64,000 bases of DNA from the NCBI GenBank assembly GCA_022747635.1, contig JAKTNV010000009.1, positions 5,338,204 through 5,402,203 on the forward strand, given 5' to 3'. This document shows, piece by piece, positions 33,986-44,231 of the stretch. The notes below the pieces were generated by a model. That model had not been told where the DNA came from. It ran no database searches and worked only from the letters and a program-made list of their open reading frames with translations. Each line of letters starts with the position of its first letter. Position 1 is the first letter of the stretch. A program made the position numbers and the translations under genes. Origin of the DNA: Hetaerina americana (Eukaryota > Arthropoda > Insecta > Odonata > Calopterygidae).

Positions 33986-34799
33986 ATATTCCTTGCACTC
34001 TTCCGTGCACATCCTCGTGTCTTATTTTAACTCCAGTGCCTGCTTCAAGCGACAAGCTTCGCCAACCGTTATTCATCTGGTTCATCTTTCCTAGGTAATA
34101 TAGATCTTTGAAACACCACACTCCACACACTTATTCCTTGTTTGAAGATCAATGATCCGAACGGAGTTGTTACCTCTTGCTCGAGGACCAAAACTTCGCT
34201 TCCTCTGCCTCTTGCATTCCGGTTCAATAGCATTTCCTCCACACCCACCCGAGTGCTCCTTCGTTTTGATGCTCCAGTAGATCATCTGCGGCGCCAAAGA
34301 AGCAACGCGGAATGAATTCATTCCACCCATCTCCCCGCAAAACCCCGTCGTTGGCAAAAAGCCATCCAAGCAACAGGAAAATGTTTATTCTCCTTCACAT
34401 CGCCAAGATCAATGAAGGAGATGAAAGGCCTGGATGCTAACGCATTGTAATACAATAATTTTATAATAATGATAAGGACAGGATTCGTAAGGGTTTCTCA
34501 ATTCAATAGTAAAACTGCAGCAACCATGCCACTAATCTTTGAAAACGAAACACCCATTCCACCACGCCTCTTCATTTACGACGCATGCAAAATAAATTCT
34601 CATTTACAAGCTGGTTTACCTTTCCAATATGTCTAAGGCCTCTCTCATATTTTGATATCTAACTAATCTTTTTCCGACAAGAGCCTCTTTCCCATGAGCA
34701 ATTGGCACTTGATATTTTGGGGCAGTTCCAACACCACGCCTTTCACGCTTTGAAGAAACTCGGCTTCATTAAACGGGTGGTGGGGAAATTCTATGAGAA
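33986..34799. other. unassigned; possible exon-like peptide on minus strand
   Basis: The minus-strand frame at 34741-34618 reads ERRGVGTAPKYQVPIAHGKE, then ALVGKRLVRYQNMREALDIL, and ends at AAAG|GTAAAC, a plausible splice donor. The segment looks protein-like but I cannot name a family. A separate minus-strand frame (34369-34091) ends with a Cys-containing tail (TRNKCVECGVSKIYIT). No transcript evidence and no convincing acceptor, so this is not called as a gene. Confidence 0.25.
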
Positions 34800-34899
34800 A
34801 GTAAAAGAGAGCTGATGAGTTCAACAGATTCAGGCTTGAGGTCGTGGAAGTTCATCATAATGAAATAAGGACAATTTGCACTTTTCCACAGTTTATTTA

Positions 34900-34941
34900 A
34901 CGTACGACGCGTTTCAACTCTCAGAGTCATCATCAGGTACA
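34900..34941 (-). ncRNA. hammerhead-like ribozyme motif (left arm)
   Basis: Minus strand: GTAC, CTGATGA, stem II ACTC-TGA-GAGT, GAAAC, then GCGTC and GTAC. Same layout as the right-arm motif, with one substitution in the stem II loop. Confidence 0.68.
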
Positions 34942-35017
34942 AGACAAACTAAATAGTTTTTAGACAATCTAACCTTAAACAGGTACAAGACAAACTAAAC
35001 ACTATATAGTTTGTCTT

Positions 35018-35056
35018 GTACCTGATGATGACTCTGTGAGTTGAAACGCGTCGTAC
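35018..35056 (+). ncRNA. hammerhead-like ribozyme motif (right arm)
   Basis: GTAC (35018-35021), CTGATGA (35022-35028), stem II ACTC-TGT-GAGT, GAAAC (35043-35047), a two-pair stem III closing in GCGTC (35048-35052), then GTAC able to pair with the first GTAC as stem I. Predicted cleavage is after 35052. All core bases are intact. The minimal stem III matches the type reported in Penelope-like elements. Confidence 0.72.
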
Positions 35057-35109
35057 GTTAAATAAACTGTGGAAAAGTGCAAATTGTCCTTATTTCATTA
35101 TTGAGAGCT

Positions 35110-35720
35110 GATGATTTACTTTAGTTAGGTGTCATTTGGAATATTCCGCAAGTATTTGGGATACTTGGGAGAAAACTTAACAAAAGCAGTTAAATGAGGT
35201 CCAGAGAAAATCCGCGAGATTCGTCAAAAATTGTTATAATAAGGACACGAGTGTGAGAGGCCTTTAAGGGGGAATTAGGCTGGGAGCCACTTGAGATGCA
35301 AAGAGAACAAGCGAGACTTGGACTTTAAGTAAGGTTCAGAACAAACGAGTTTAAAGATTACAGCAAAGGAATTATTACTATGGCCCCACACTATTTAGGT
35401 AGATCAGACCATAAATGAAATAAGTTAAGGGAGATTTGAGCGGAGTCTTCAGTACAGAGAGATGCAAATATTCGTTCTTTCCCACGAACAATCCGGAATC
35501 ATTATTGTAAGAAACCGAAGTCGCCATAGAAATATTAAAGACATTCGATTTATAAGTCAGGGCAAAATTAATCGTTGCGTAGGTATACGATATTGTGGGC
35601 GTAAATTGGCATGAATTCTTGAGTTTCGCATTCGGTTTTTTTAAAGTTCGGGTGGTGACCTAATACACCTCTCACACGCCCTTGCGGTGGCTTACGGGGT
35701 ATTATTCAGGCGTAGATTAA
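35110..35720 (+). mobile_element. LINE-D (CR1-like) 3' end
   Basis: Plus strand with frameshifts: HLEYSASIWDTWEKT, NEVQRKSARFVKNCYNKDTS, GELGWEPLEMQREQARLG, TNEFKDYSKGIITMAPHYLG. A decayed FPRTIRNH tail follows, then a 3' UTR (ttggcatgaattcttgagtt) and the stem-loop at about 35670-35703, with a tattattcaggcgtagat tail. This is the reference copy linking the D-type UTR to CR1-type reverse transcriptase. Confidence 0.85.
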
Positions 35721-35877
35721 ATCTAAAACACAGTACCAACGCCTTCATACTCTTCATGATGTCACGATAAGAAAGGTCCCATTGCATTTCGCATGATTTA
35801 CTTCACCTTAAGCTGTGCTGGTTGCGGTAGAATATTACCACCAAAAAAGACCACCATTTTAAATGTAATTATATGTC

Positions 35878-36221
35878 CTTAATGTGCGAGAACAAACAAA
35901 ACCCTCCTTATTCCCCCGATCTTGCGCCTCGCGATTTTTATTTTTTTCCTCAACCCAAGAGACGCCTCAGTACACCTCGGACGATGAGGTGAAGGCAAAA
36001 ATTCGATCACAGCACGCTGTTTAACTCGTGTTGGCATATGCCCTAGAAACACGTCTCCATACTTCCGCTTCTCGAAATACACTGGATTAATGTAATGACC
36101 TTAAACCCGTGCATGTGTGTTGAGGGGGAATGTTACTTCCACATGCCACCAGGAGTGCCTCCGAAGGTCAATTTTTTTGTGGTCTACAAGCACGTGTGCA
36201 TTAGTTTTCAGCCCACCCTCG
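35878..36221 (+). mobile_element. 3' half of a deleted mariner (same lineage as 7303)
   Basis: Begins in ENKQNPPYSPDLAPRDFYF, the same fusion of N-terminal ENKQN to the third-aspartate region seen at about 7880. It continues to a right TIR ending ccaccctcg at 36221 followed by TA. Sequence 36010-36110 also matches, inverted, the 5' leader of the 7303 copy, so the terminal repeat is long. Confidence 0.78.
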
Positions 36222-37640
36222 TATTTTAAGACAAAATATATTTCCCGACTGCCGTAAAATACCATCAAATATCACAAAAAACGAGGTAGGTCTTTGACAT
36301 TAGCCTCCTCCATCACACAAATGGGCGAGCATTGAGTTCATCGGGATCGGAATGGAAAATGAAGTGGATGTAGATACTCCACGGGGGGTCAAATCCCTTT
36401 GAGGCCTTAAAGTTGAGAGAGGGGGAGGAAGTGGGAGCGCTGTCGAATTCCCTAATCCGAAGACGTGTTGGCTCGGGAGAGGCCTTCGCCGCCACCCTTC
36501 CGTCTCGATGAGAAATTGAAACCCGTGCACTTAGCGCGGAATTGGCAAGTTAACCCCTTAACCCTCTTCATCCCGGATCTGCGGAATTCCTTCCGGTGAA
36601 AGGATAAGTAAGTCTCGCGCGCGTCCAACAGCGGCGGTGTGAGCTGAATGTTCGCTGGAGGCGGTGGTGGAGGGGGTGAAGAGGGGTCGGGTGGAAGTGG
36701 CGGGCGGGGGGACCGCGGCGACGCGTTGATTCGGAAGCGCGAGGGACGTTGGGTGCGACACCGGCGACGGAGGCGAAATCTCCGTCGGATTTACGGATTA
36801 TTTTTATTTGAAGACATAATTTTGAGGAATAATTGTTGTTTTTGACATTGAGTTGATAACTTTTTTTAAGGTTCTTTCATTGTTGTGAACATTAATTTCA
36901 CTTTGGAAAATGATTCTCACATCCGTTGCTACAAAATAAATCCCTCTAATACAAATAAAACAAAGTTAGCATTACACTAAATGGCTTGTATAAAAAATAT
37001 CTGGAAAAGTTACGGAAAAATAGATATATTATTTCTGATATTGCTACAAAGCCACAAAACTCTTCCAAGTACATCATCCCTTCAGCGTATTGCAGCTTCT
37101 CCCTACGATTCAATTTATTCATTTCCTCGATGGCACTAGAATTTTTATTTCATTAATAAAAGCTTAATTGGTTTGGTTACTGTTTCTCCCGATATTATCC
37201 ACGGAAGCAATGGTAACCTTTACGGCATCCCGGAGGAGCGAGACGGCGTGTTTAAGGGGAGACATTTCCTTTGAGCGCTATATTGGATACAAAAGATGCA
37301 AACAATTAAGAATGTACTTCGATGAATGTTCCATGGTCCGAGTGTTTCTTAGGATTCACGCCACAACCCTATTTCGATCAGAGCCGCCCACCTGCTCAAC
37401 ACTCGTCTCTGCATATTACCTCGGAATTGGGAATTTATTTGGTGGATATATTCTTGATACAAATTGTTCCCCGATACGAAATACAGAATTAAAAATGCAT
37501 ATATCTTTGTGAGTGTGGCACATGCTTACATAATTTGTAGAAAAAATATCGAGAAAAGTTTAGGAAAAAATAGATTAATTTCAGATATCGTTACTACGGT
37601 GCCAACTCGGGACTAAAAGGGGGTTGGGGAATGACCCTAA
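36222..37640. other. no recognised gene; GC-rich patch
   Basis: A GC-rich stretch (36550-36790) and AT-rich remainder. Open frame 37168-37512 (114 codons) has no recognisable motif. Confidence 0.5.
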
Positions 37641-37649
37641 TACTGAATA

Positions 37650-37800
37650 TATTTATTTCCTAAAGAAGAAGGACTAATGACAGAGACGCTGATTACGAAT
37701 GTTAAGAAAATATTAGTGAAAGTTTGGATGTGAAGCATGGTTTTCTGAGGTGAGGCAACCAGAGAGAGTGGCTGTCGGAAACAAAGCCTGATTGATTAAT
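37650..37800 (+). mobile_element. RTE-like LINE scrap
   Basis: LMTETLITNVKKILVKVWM matches LMTGTLSKDVKKRLVKTLIW of the 41885 copy; then stops. Confidence 0.55.
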
Positions 37801-40485
37801 ACCCAGAGAAGAAAGCGATTCCGAGAAACTGTGGGAGATGCCGCAACAGTCACTTTTAACGGAGAAGCGATACCTTATTTAAATCTGAAAGCGTTATTTG
37901 CTATCGTTATCAGATAATTTACACGCATGTACGTATTTTTGAACTAGATTGAGGACTGCCGATAGATGCTCTACCTCATTGATACGAAACAAAAGAGCGT
38001 GCGTCAAAATTTTATCAATTATGACTCGCTATGTGATTATAGTTAATTGTTAAAATAACTAAATAAACAGAGAGATAAATGTAGAACGACGTTAAGAATA
38101 GAGTTTACATATTTTATTCCAACTCTAGGTGATCATATTTCTAAGGATATGACGGACATAATAGGGCGAAACATTAATTAAAGCAGCTTGAATCATGTGT
38201 CTACAATCCCAGAGAAATAATGCCAAACAAAACATTTCAGGTTCAAGTTTTCACGAAAGATATCCCTCGGTTAGAAAATAGTTCCATAAATGCGCTTTGC
38301 CTGAATGGCAGCCTTTTTCAGCATTATTCTTATTCTACGTATTTTTAAATCAACAGTCAACTAAAAATTTAACACTCAAATCATGAGGTAAAGGTTTGTT
38401 CAATATCAATTACTTTTTACGTTTGAACTGTATTACACCCTTATAAATCCATAGCACCGTGATACCACTCACCGTGCTTGCTCAGTTCCCGCACATCAAA
38501 TACGAGACGTAAACGAATTCAAACTGAAAGCAGACCAAGCCACCTTTAGACCAGGTAAAAAGACACGCAAGAAGTTCACTTTAGTTCAAAGATCAACAGT
38601 GAATCAAGACATTTCGAAAAGGTTTGCTTTGGACTTGAATTTACCCAAGCACTCATGAATAGAGCCCAAAAACTTCCAGAAACACAATATATGTATAAAA
38701 AATGGGAAATCTCACATTCCTTGCACGTTGAAATCTGGTAATTTTTTCCTCGAGCTGAAAATATTCGGAGGGATCGAAGGAAATATGTAGTTCGGAACGA
38801 GGGCCAGAAGGGAGGGGAGATAAAAAATAAGAGTTTGTCGGACTGGCAATCTTCCATGGAAGGTAAGCCGGAGTGGAGGCCGGCCGGAGCCGATATCCCG
38901 CCGGTCCGAAGGCCAGGATGGGATTTTGGAAAACAGGAGTCTCTTCCTCTCTCTCTCTTGCACACACACACACAAGCACACCCCCCACTTCCCCCCCTCG
39001 CCCATCCATTCAAAGCTCCCGTCCTCTCGTCAAAGGGAGAGATGGATGCGGGAGGGCTTAGCGCCCATCAATTCTAATCCCCTCAGTGTCGCCACTTAAT
39101 TTCGGAAGCTAATCGTAGGCAGGCGGGCATATATATTTATCGGAGCCCATATGATTCACTGTGAGGCGCACAAGATCAGAGACCGCATTGCCCCCATTGG
39201 ACCGAATACAAATTTTTAAAGTTTTTAATACGGCCCCTTTATTCAGAGAAACGTCTAATATAGGCAGCGAATTCAACCGACGACGATCAAATAACTTCCT
39301 AAATGGTTCATTTTTTGAAAGGCATTTTTTAAATGGTTCACGCATCCTTTACTATTATCTGATTTGTTTCATAAATATAATTTGGATGATTTCCAGTTGA
39401 TAAATACGTAGAACATGAAGAAAATCAAATACAATGCGTTTCCTTAGAAAAGAATTTATTACTGTCCACGAGTTGTTGCAAAGTCTTTGATTGTTTCTTC
39501 GCGCTTTAGAAATGGATTTCCACCAAGTAACGGGCTCAACCAACGATCAACACGTAATATATGAATGATGCAAGATCTCCATGTCGGTACGAAAGTACGT
39601 ACCTATTTCAAGTTGCGGCGATATAAAATAAATGAAATTTAATCGAACACTGATGATTTGACGGCTTTTGCGTGCCATTCGGACGGGCGCGTGCCATTCG
39701 GACTATTTTCTGAAAAAAATGATTTCGTGTAATTTGACAGAAATTTTTTTCACAACCTTCCCCTTAATCTAAGTAAATAAGCATGCCACGGTAGTTAGTC
39801 TTCATGAAGAGTACGCCCCAGAGTAAGGCCACGCCTCACCAGGGTCCGCATTCCACCAGCAAAATTATAACTCCCACGAAATTATTGTAGACATTAAAAG
39901 TGAGATTACATTCACATGAAACCAAAATGGTATCATTGAGCGCATGTACACTTAGTTGAGACATGTGGTGTGACACATACGCAAATTAAACGCCATTCCA
40001 TATGCATATTAATATGGACGCAATAATCTGTGCTAATGTAAATTGCCTGAATCGAATACAAGGGATATTTAATATTAATTAAAGAGTTTGTTTGGCTAAT
40101 ATTTCATTTACCTCTCCTCTAATACAATATGTATTACATGTATGTGACTCTCTCTTAAAGCATCATCGCAAATATTCCCATAATTTAACTCTATAACCTT
40201 AAAATTAAAAATAGTTTGAATAAATGGGTAAGTATGCATGCAAATATCCTAAAATATGCATATAAAATAAGTCATGTGTTGCAAAATTTCCCTTTGTTTG
40301 ACTGCGGCCATTTTATTGCATATCATTCACTATAAATCATTCTACAATCAACAATAACTATAAGAGAGATTTTTATGAAGTTTGAGTTCCACTTTTAAAA
40401 CCGGTTTGTTTCTACAAATTCCAAAGAAACTGCGGGAGATGCCGCAACAGTAACATTTAACGGAGTCATCCGCTAATGTGCATTT
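37801..40485. other. no recognised gene
   Basis: Mostly AT-rich. A GC/CA-rich patch at 38800-39060 gives compositional open frames on both strands (up to 145 codons). The roughly 45-bp block 37831-37877 (gagatgccgcaacagt core) recurs at 40423-40468 beside the tRNA-like inverted repeat. Confidence 0.5.
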
Positions 40486-40517
40486 CAATGCAACAATTTC
40501 AAAGTGTAAAAATCATT

Positions 40518-40582
40518 CGCCTTGACTGGGATTCGAACCCAGATCCCTCAATATCCGGTCGAGTGGTTAAGCTACCGAGGTG
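40518..40582 (-). tRNA. tRNA-like sequence, D-arm deleted (probable pseudo-tRNA)
   Basis: Minus-strand partner of 40776. The T-arm TGGG-TTCGAAT-CCCA and the anticodon stem CTCGA/TTGAG are kept (anticodon triplet position GGA), but about 10 nt of the D-arm are missing. Unlikely to be a functional tRNA. Confidence 0.4.
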
Positions 40583-40775
40583 TCCTCTTAAACTCTGAAA
40601 TTTTTTATTTTTGAATTTGTCAAAGTATAAACACCATAAGTGTTTAAAGTTGGCTTTAACCTCGTGGACTGTGGCGCGTCGCGCACGAATACGAATGCAT
40701 GTGACATTGTATGTACGGTATTTGTCACAACATCTTGTTCCTTTAAAAGCCCCAAAATTTCAGAGTTTAAGAGGA

Positions 40776-40849
40776 CGCCTCGGTAGCTTAAGTGGCTAAA
40801 GCACTCGACCAGATATTGAGGGATCTGGGTTCGAATCCCAGTCAAGGCG
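40776..40849 (+). tRNA. tRNA-like cloverleaf (probable pseudo-tRNA)
   Basis: 74 nt fold as acceptor CGCCTCG/CAAGGCG (one mismatch), D-stem GCTT/AAGC, anticodon stem CTCGA/TTGAG with a 7-nt loop (triplet AGA at the anticodon position), and T-arm TGGG-TTCGAAT-CCCA. The universal U33 is C. AGA would read serine, yet the long variable arm of tRNA-Ser is absent. These oddities and its position inside a repeat arm favour a tRNA-derived repeat. Confidence 0.5.
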
Positions 40850-40881
40850 AATGATTTTTACACTCTGAAATTGTTGCATTG

Positions 40882-41364
40882 ATAGGTTTTTTTCTACAAA
40901 AAATACTGGTTAATGGGAAATCCCATATATCCTAAACCGATAAAAATAAAGCAAATTAGAAGAAAAAGCAGTACAGGAGAAATTATACACTGATATTGAG
41001 TCAAGTTTTGAATCAAACAAAGGGTGAACTCTCTCTCTCTCACCTATTTTACAAATAAAATGTTTATTGGAATAAAACCTAGCATCACCCTTTCGTTAGA
41101 AAATTAATTTCCACGTAGTCAACCGTAAGACAATCGAATATCTTTCTTGACTTCAGGGAAAATAATCAGGGACAGTTGTTTTGTACCCGACAGACAGATA
41201 GATTACAAAATGGAGTTTTGAAGAATTATCTGCTTTGGAGAAAATACAATTTCCAAACATATTAAAAGACATCCCTGCAATTCTCACCCGGGTAAAACAT
41301 GCAAGAACATGGAATTATACATATAGGTATATAATACATACATATATGTATATATTATTATTAT
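40882..41364. other. no recognised feature
   Basis: AT-rich DNA with a short attattattatt run near the following LINE tail. Confidence 0.5.
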
Positions 41365-41880
41365 TATTAGGTAATCAACCGGTCAAGATAGGTTTTTGGA
41401 TGGACACAGCTCGTAATAAATATTTTGAGATTCCTAGCAAAACACAATATCCAGTACCTTACTTCCATCGGGTCCCTCTTCATCCCTGAGCACTTTCTTC
41501 CTCCCTTCATCTCGCCCAATAACCCTATCCTGCTGCTTCCCTTTCCTCGTTCGCCTAACATTCTCCCCTCAATTACAATCTTCAACATCCCATTTCCTCT
41601 TCATTGACTTTTCCTGCCTCTATAGGATTTCTCCCAACAAACCCCTGTCCTCGCTAACCATACCAAGTACTTCCTAATTTATTTCTTCTCTGTCCATTTC
41701 ACCTTTCCCATTCTTCTCCACACCCACATTTCAAAAGCCTCCAGTCTACGTCTATCCTCCTGCTTCAATGACCACGTTTCCGCGCCGTACATAGCTACGC
41801 TCCATATCAAAGTTTTTACGAGTCTTTTCTTAATATCCTTACTCAGCGTCCCTGTCATCAACTCCCACCCCCCTCGTCAT
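41365..41880 (-). mobile_element. RTE-like LINE 3' end
   Basis: Minus strand: TGTLSKDIKKRLVKTLIWSV, AMYGAETWSLKQEDRRRLEA, FEMWVWRRMGKVKWTEKK. A decayed tail with LKIVIEGRMLGERGK follows, then the 3' end with a ctaccggt hairpin (41370-41390) and ATT repeats. It faces the plus copy 41885-42876 in inverted orientation; the shared part is close to identical. Confidence 0.82.
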
Positions 41881-41884
41881 CAAC

Positions 41885-42869
41885 TCCCTAGGAGGCTAAT
41901 CCAGAGCCTATACATGTCTCAGACTGCTCGGGTGCGAGTGGGGAACGGGGAGTCCGGATGGGTAGTGTTAGGAAGAGGTGTAAGGCAGGGTTGCCCATTA
42001 TCACCGTTGCTGTTCAACCTGCATGCAGAGGAAATGATCAAAGAGGCATGGGAAGAACTGGAGGTAGGAATGAAAGTGGGCGGGAAATTCGTAAAATCAG
42101 TTAGGGTTGCTAATGATCAAGTTTTAGTAAGTAAGTCAGCGAAGGGGCTGCAAGCATTGTTGAGTAAATTGGAAATTCAGTGCGACAGGTATGGGATGAG
42201 AATCAATATTAATAAAACAAAGGTTATGCGATTTTCTAGAAAGAAACATGTTTTTGGTGTTTACGTATCTCGGAAGTGTTTTGGACCAACACGGTCAAAG
42301 TAGTAGGGACGTAAGGAGAAGAATTGCGCTAGGCAAAGAGGCTTTCACAAGGACGAGGGAGTTGATGACGGGGACGTTGAGTAAGGATGTTAAGAAAAGA
42401 CTCGTAAAAACTTTGATATGGAGCGTAGCTATGTACGGTGCGGAAACGTGGTCATTGAAGCAGGAAGATAGACGTAGACTGGAGGCTTTTGAAATGTGGG
42501 TGTGGAGATGAATGGAGAAAGTGAAATGGACAGAGAAGAAAACGAATGAGGAAGTACTTGGTATGGTGGGCGAAGAGAGGGGTTTGTTGGGAGAAATCTA
42601 ATGGAGGCAGGAAAAGTGGCTGAAGGGGGTATTGACCGGCAGTGGGATGTTGAAGACTTTAATAGAGGGGAGAATGTTAGGCAAACGACGAAACGTAAGG
42701 AACAGGATAGGGATGTTGGACGGGATGAAGGGAGGAAGAAAGTACTCAGAGATGAAGACGGACTTGATGTAGATTAGGATACAGGATTTTTTATTTTGTT
42801 AGGAATCACAAAATGTTTATTTAGTAGCTGTGTCCATCCAAAAACCTACCTTACCCGGTAGATTACTTA

Positions 42870-42876
<7 letters not shown>
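41885..42876 (+). mobile_element. RTE-like LINE, RT palm to 3' end
   Basis: Plus strand: GWVVLGRGVRQGCPLSPLLF, NLHAEEMIKEAWEELEVG, SVRVANDQVLVSK (the catalytic F/YADD is mutated to VAND, so inactive) and YGMRININKTKVMRFSRKK. A frameshift occurs near 42240. Then FTYLGSVLDQHG, TGTLSKDVKKRLVKTLIWSV and FEMWVWR, a stop at about 42510, and the tail. The 3' end holds cctaccttacccggtag, able to form a short hairpin, followed by the (TA)n tract in which the mariner sits. Confidence 0.87.

Positions 42877-42902
<26 letters not shown>
42877..42902. repeat. (TA)n microsatellite, left of mariner
   Basis: TA run that supplied the mariner target site; it continues on the other side at 44232-44272. Confidence 0.97.
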
Positions 42903-44230
42903 CTACCTTGATCAAAAAGTTCCCGGAATAACCACCGTGTGGCGCTCCCATCGTTCCGATTTGAGTTCTGTTTTTTTGTTAAATTGGTACATCTGTTGTT
43001 GATATTCCCTTTAAATCTTAGTGTCATAACTTGACATTTGCAAAAGTTACGTAGCCAAGAGTACATCTATCTCTGTGTGTGTTGGCGATTTTTTACAATT
43101 TCAGAAATGGATTTAAATTTGCAACAACGAACTTGTATTAAATTTTGCGTAAAAAACAGATTTAGTGGCGCACGGACGTTGGAAATGTTGGAAAAGTGTT
43201 TCGGCAACGATTCTCTAAAAAAAACGGTCGTTTACCAGTGGCACGAGCGGTTCAGAAGTGGTCGTGAGTCAATCGAAGATGATGAACGCAGTGGCAGACC
43301 ATCGACATCGAAAGTCGGTGAAAAAATTGATAAAGTAAAAGAAATGTTGGTCAATAACCGCAAATTAACCATCAGAGAAATAGCGGAGGACTTGAACATT
43401 GCCTATGGATCCGCCCAAGACATTGTGGTTAATGATTTGGGTTTCCGTCGTGTAGAAGCAAAGTTGGTTCCAAAAGACCTCAATTTCATGCAAAAAAGAG
43501 ACCGTGTTGACGTCGCAAAAGACATGATTTGCGAGGCTGAATCCGATCCCACATTCATCAAAAGGATCATTACTGGAGACGAGACGTGGGTTTATGAGTA
43601 CGACACGCAATCCAGACATCAGGCAAGTGAATGGCGTTCACCAAATGAGCCGAGACCAAAAAAACCACGTCGTTTTCAGTCAAAAAAGAAGGCAATGCTG
43701 ACGGTTTTCATGGATTACAACGGTGTAGTGCATCATGAATTTTTGCCAGAAGGCCAGACAGTAAACAAAGAGTATTATTTGGGCGTTATGAGACGTTTGC
43801 GTGAAGCAATTCGCCGAAAGAGACCAGAAATGTGGGCAGAAAACTCGTGGATTTTGCACCATGATAACGCACCGTCGCACAGTGCTATCATTATTCGTAA
43901 TTTTTTGACGAAAAATGCAACAAATACCATCCAACAGCCACCGAATTCACCTGATTTGGCTCCCTGTGACTTCTTTCTCTTCAATCGAGTTAAAAAACCA
44001 TTACGGGGAACGCGTTTTAGCAGCCGAGAGGAAGTAATGGAAAAATCGCAGGAAGCACTGATGGACATACCGAAAACCGACCGTAACTTTTGCAAATGTC
44101 AAGTTATGACACTAAGATTTAAAAGGAATATCAACAACAGATGTACCAATTAAACAAAAAAAACAGAACTCAAATCGGAACGATGGGAGCGCCACACGGT
44201 GGTTATTCCGGGAACTTTTTGATCGAGGTA

Positions 44231-44231
<1 letters not shown>
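42903..44231 (+). mobile_element. complete mariner transposon with 150-bp TIRs
   Basis: A 1329-bp element bounded by TA on both sides inside (TA)n. TIRs 42903-43051 and 44082-44231 (149-150 bp) differ at only a few positions. Outer ends are ctaccttgatcaaaaagttc and the inverse of ctacctcgatcaaaaagttc. One intact transposase frame lies between. TIRs this long are unusual for mariner (about 30 bp is typical). Confidence 0.95.
43107..44153 (+). CDS. mariner transposase (DD34D), intact frame
   Basis: A 348-residue transposase that would bind the element's ends and cut and paste it in the nucleus. The start is at MDLNLQQRTCIKFCVKN, because upstream in-frame codons lie in the TIR side. The N-terminal helix-turn-helix (about residues 1-60; KTVVYQWHERF) and the ERSGRPSTS linker lead to a second HTH (LTIREIAEDLNI). 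The catalytic triad is GDETW, HHDNAPSH and SPDLAPCDFF; 34 residues separate the last two aspartates, the mariner DD34D pattern. NSPDL replaces the usual YSPDL. The last 23 or so residues (after DIPKTD) are encoded by the right TIR and lack the usual W..C....YFE ending. So the enzyme may be truncated in function despite an open frame. Confidence 0.93.
   Translation: MDLNLQQRTCIKFCVKNRFSGARTLEMLEKCFGNDSLKKTVVYQWHERFRSGRESIEDDERSGRPSTSKVGEKIDKVKEMLVNNRKLTIREIAEDLNIAYGSAQDIVVNDLGFRRVEAKLVPKDLNFMQKRDRVDVAKDMICEAESDPTFIKRIITGDETWVYEYDTQSRHQASEWRSPNEPRPKKPRRFQSKKKAMLTVFMDYNGVVHHEFLPEGQTVNKEYYLGVMRRLREAIRRKRPEMWAENSWILHHDNAPSHSAIIIRNFLTKNATNTIQQPPNSPDLAPCDFFLFNRVKKPLRGTRFSSREEVMEKSQEALMDIPKTDRNFCKCQVMTLRFKRNINNRCTN

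Larger units (their letters stand above)
34800..35105. mobile_element. Penelope-type palindrome with paired hammerhead motifs
   Basis: Arms 34859-34956 and about 35003-35100 are near-perfect inverted copies (outer edge atgaaataaggacaatttgc and its complement). The 46-bp loop repeats the inner edge once more (aggtacaagacaaactaaac at 34980). Both arms carry a hammerhead-like motif in opposite orientation. Confidence 0.75.
40486..40881. mobile_element. inverted-repeat element with tRNA-like arms
   Basis: A 396-bp segment with inverted arms 40486-40605 and 40754-40881 (left edge caatgcaacaatttca, right edge its complement). The arms are about 90 percent alike by eye, with a 10-nt indel in the D-arm region. 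No target duplication is evident. Each arm contains a tRNA-like cloverleaf. It could be a MITE, a fold-back element, or two tRNA-like SINEs inserted head to head. Confidence 0.7.

Noticed and set aside
34091..34369. Cys-containing minus-strand frame suggestive of a piggyBac-like zinc-binding tail
   Set aside because: Only one CxxC-like pair, no upstream transposase, no TTAA-flanked ends seen.
40776..40849. Functional tRNA gene
   Set aside because: U33 is replaced by C, anticodon AGA lacks the serine-type variable arm, and the sequence sits in a repeat arm with a mutated inverted partner.
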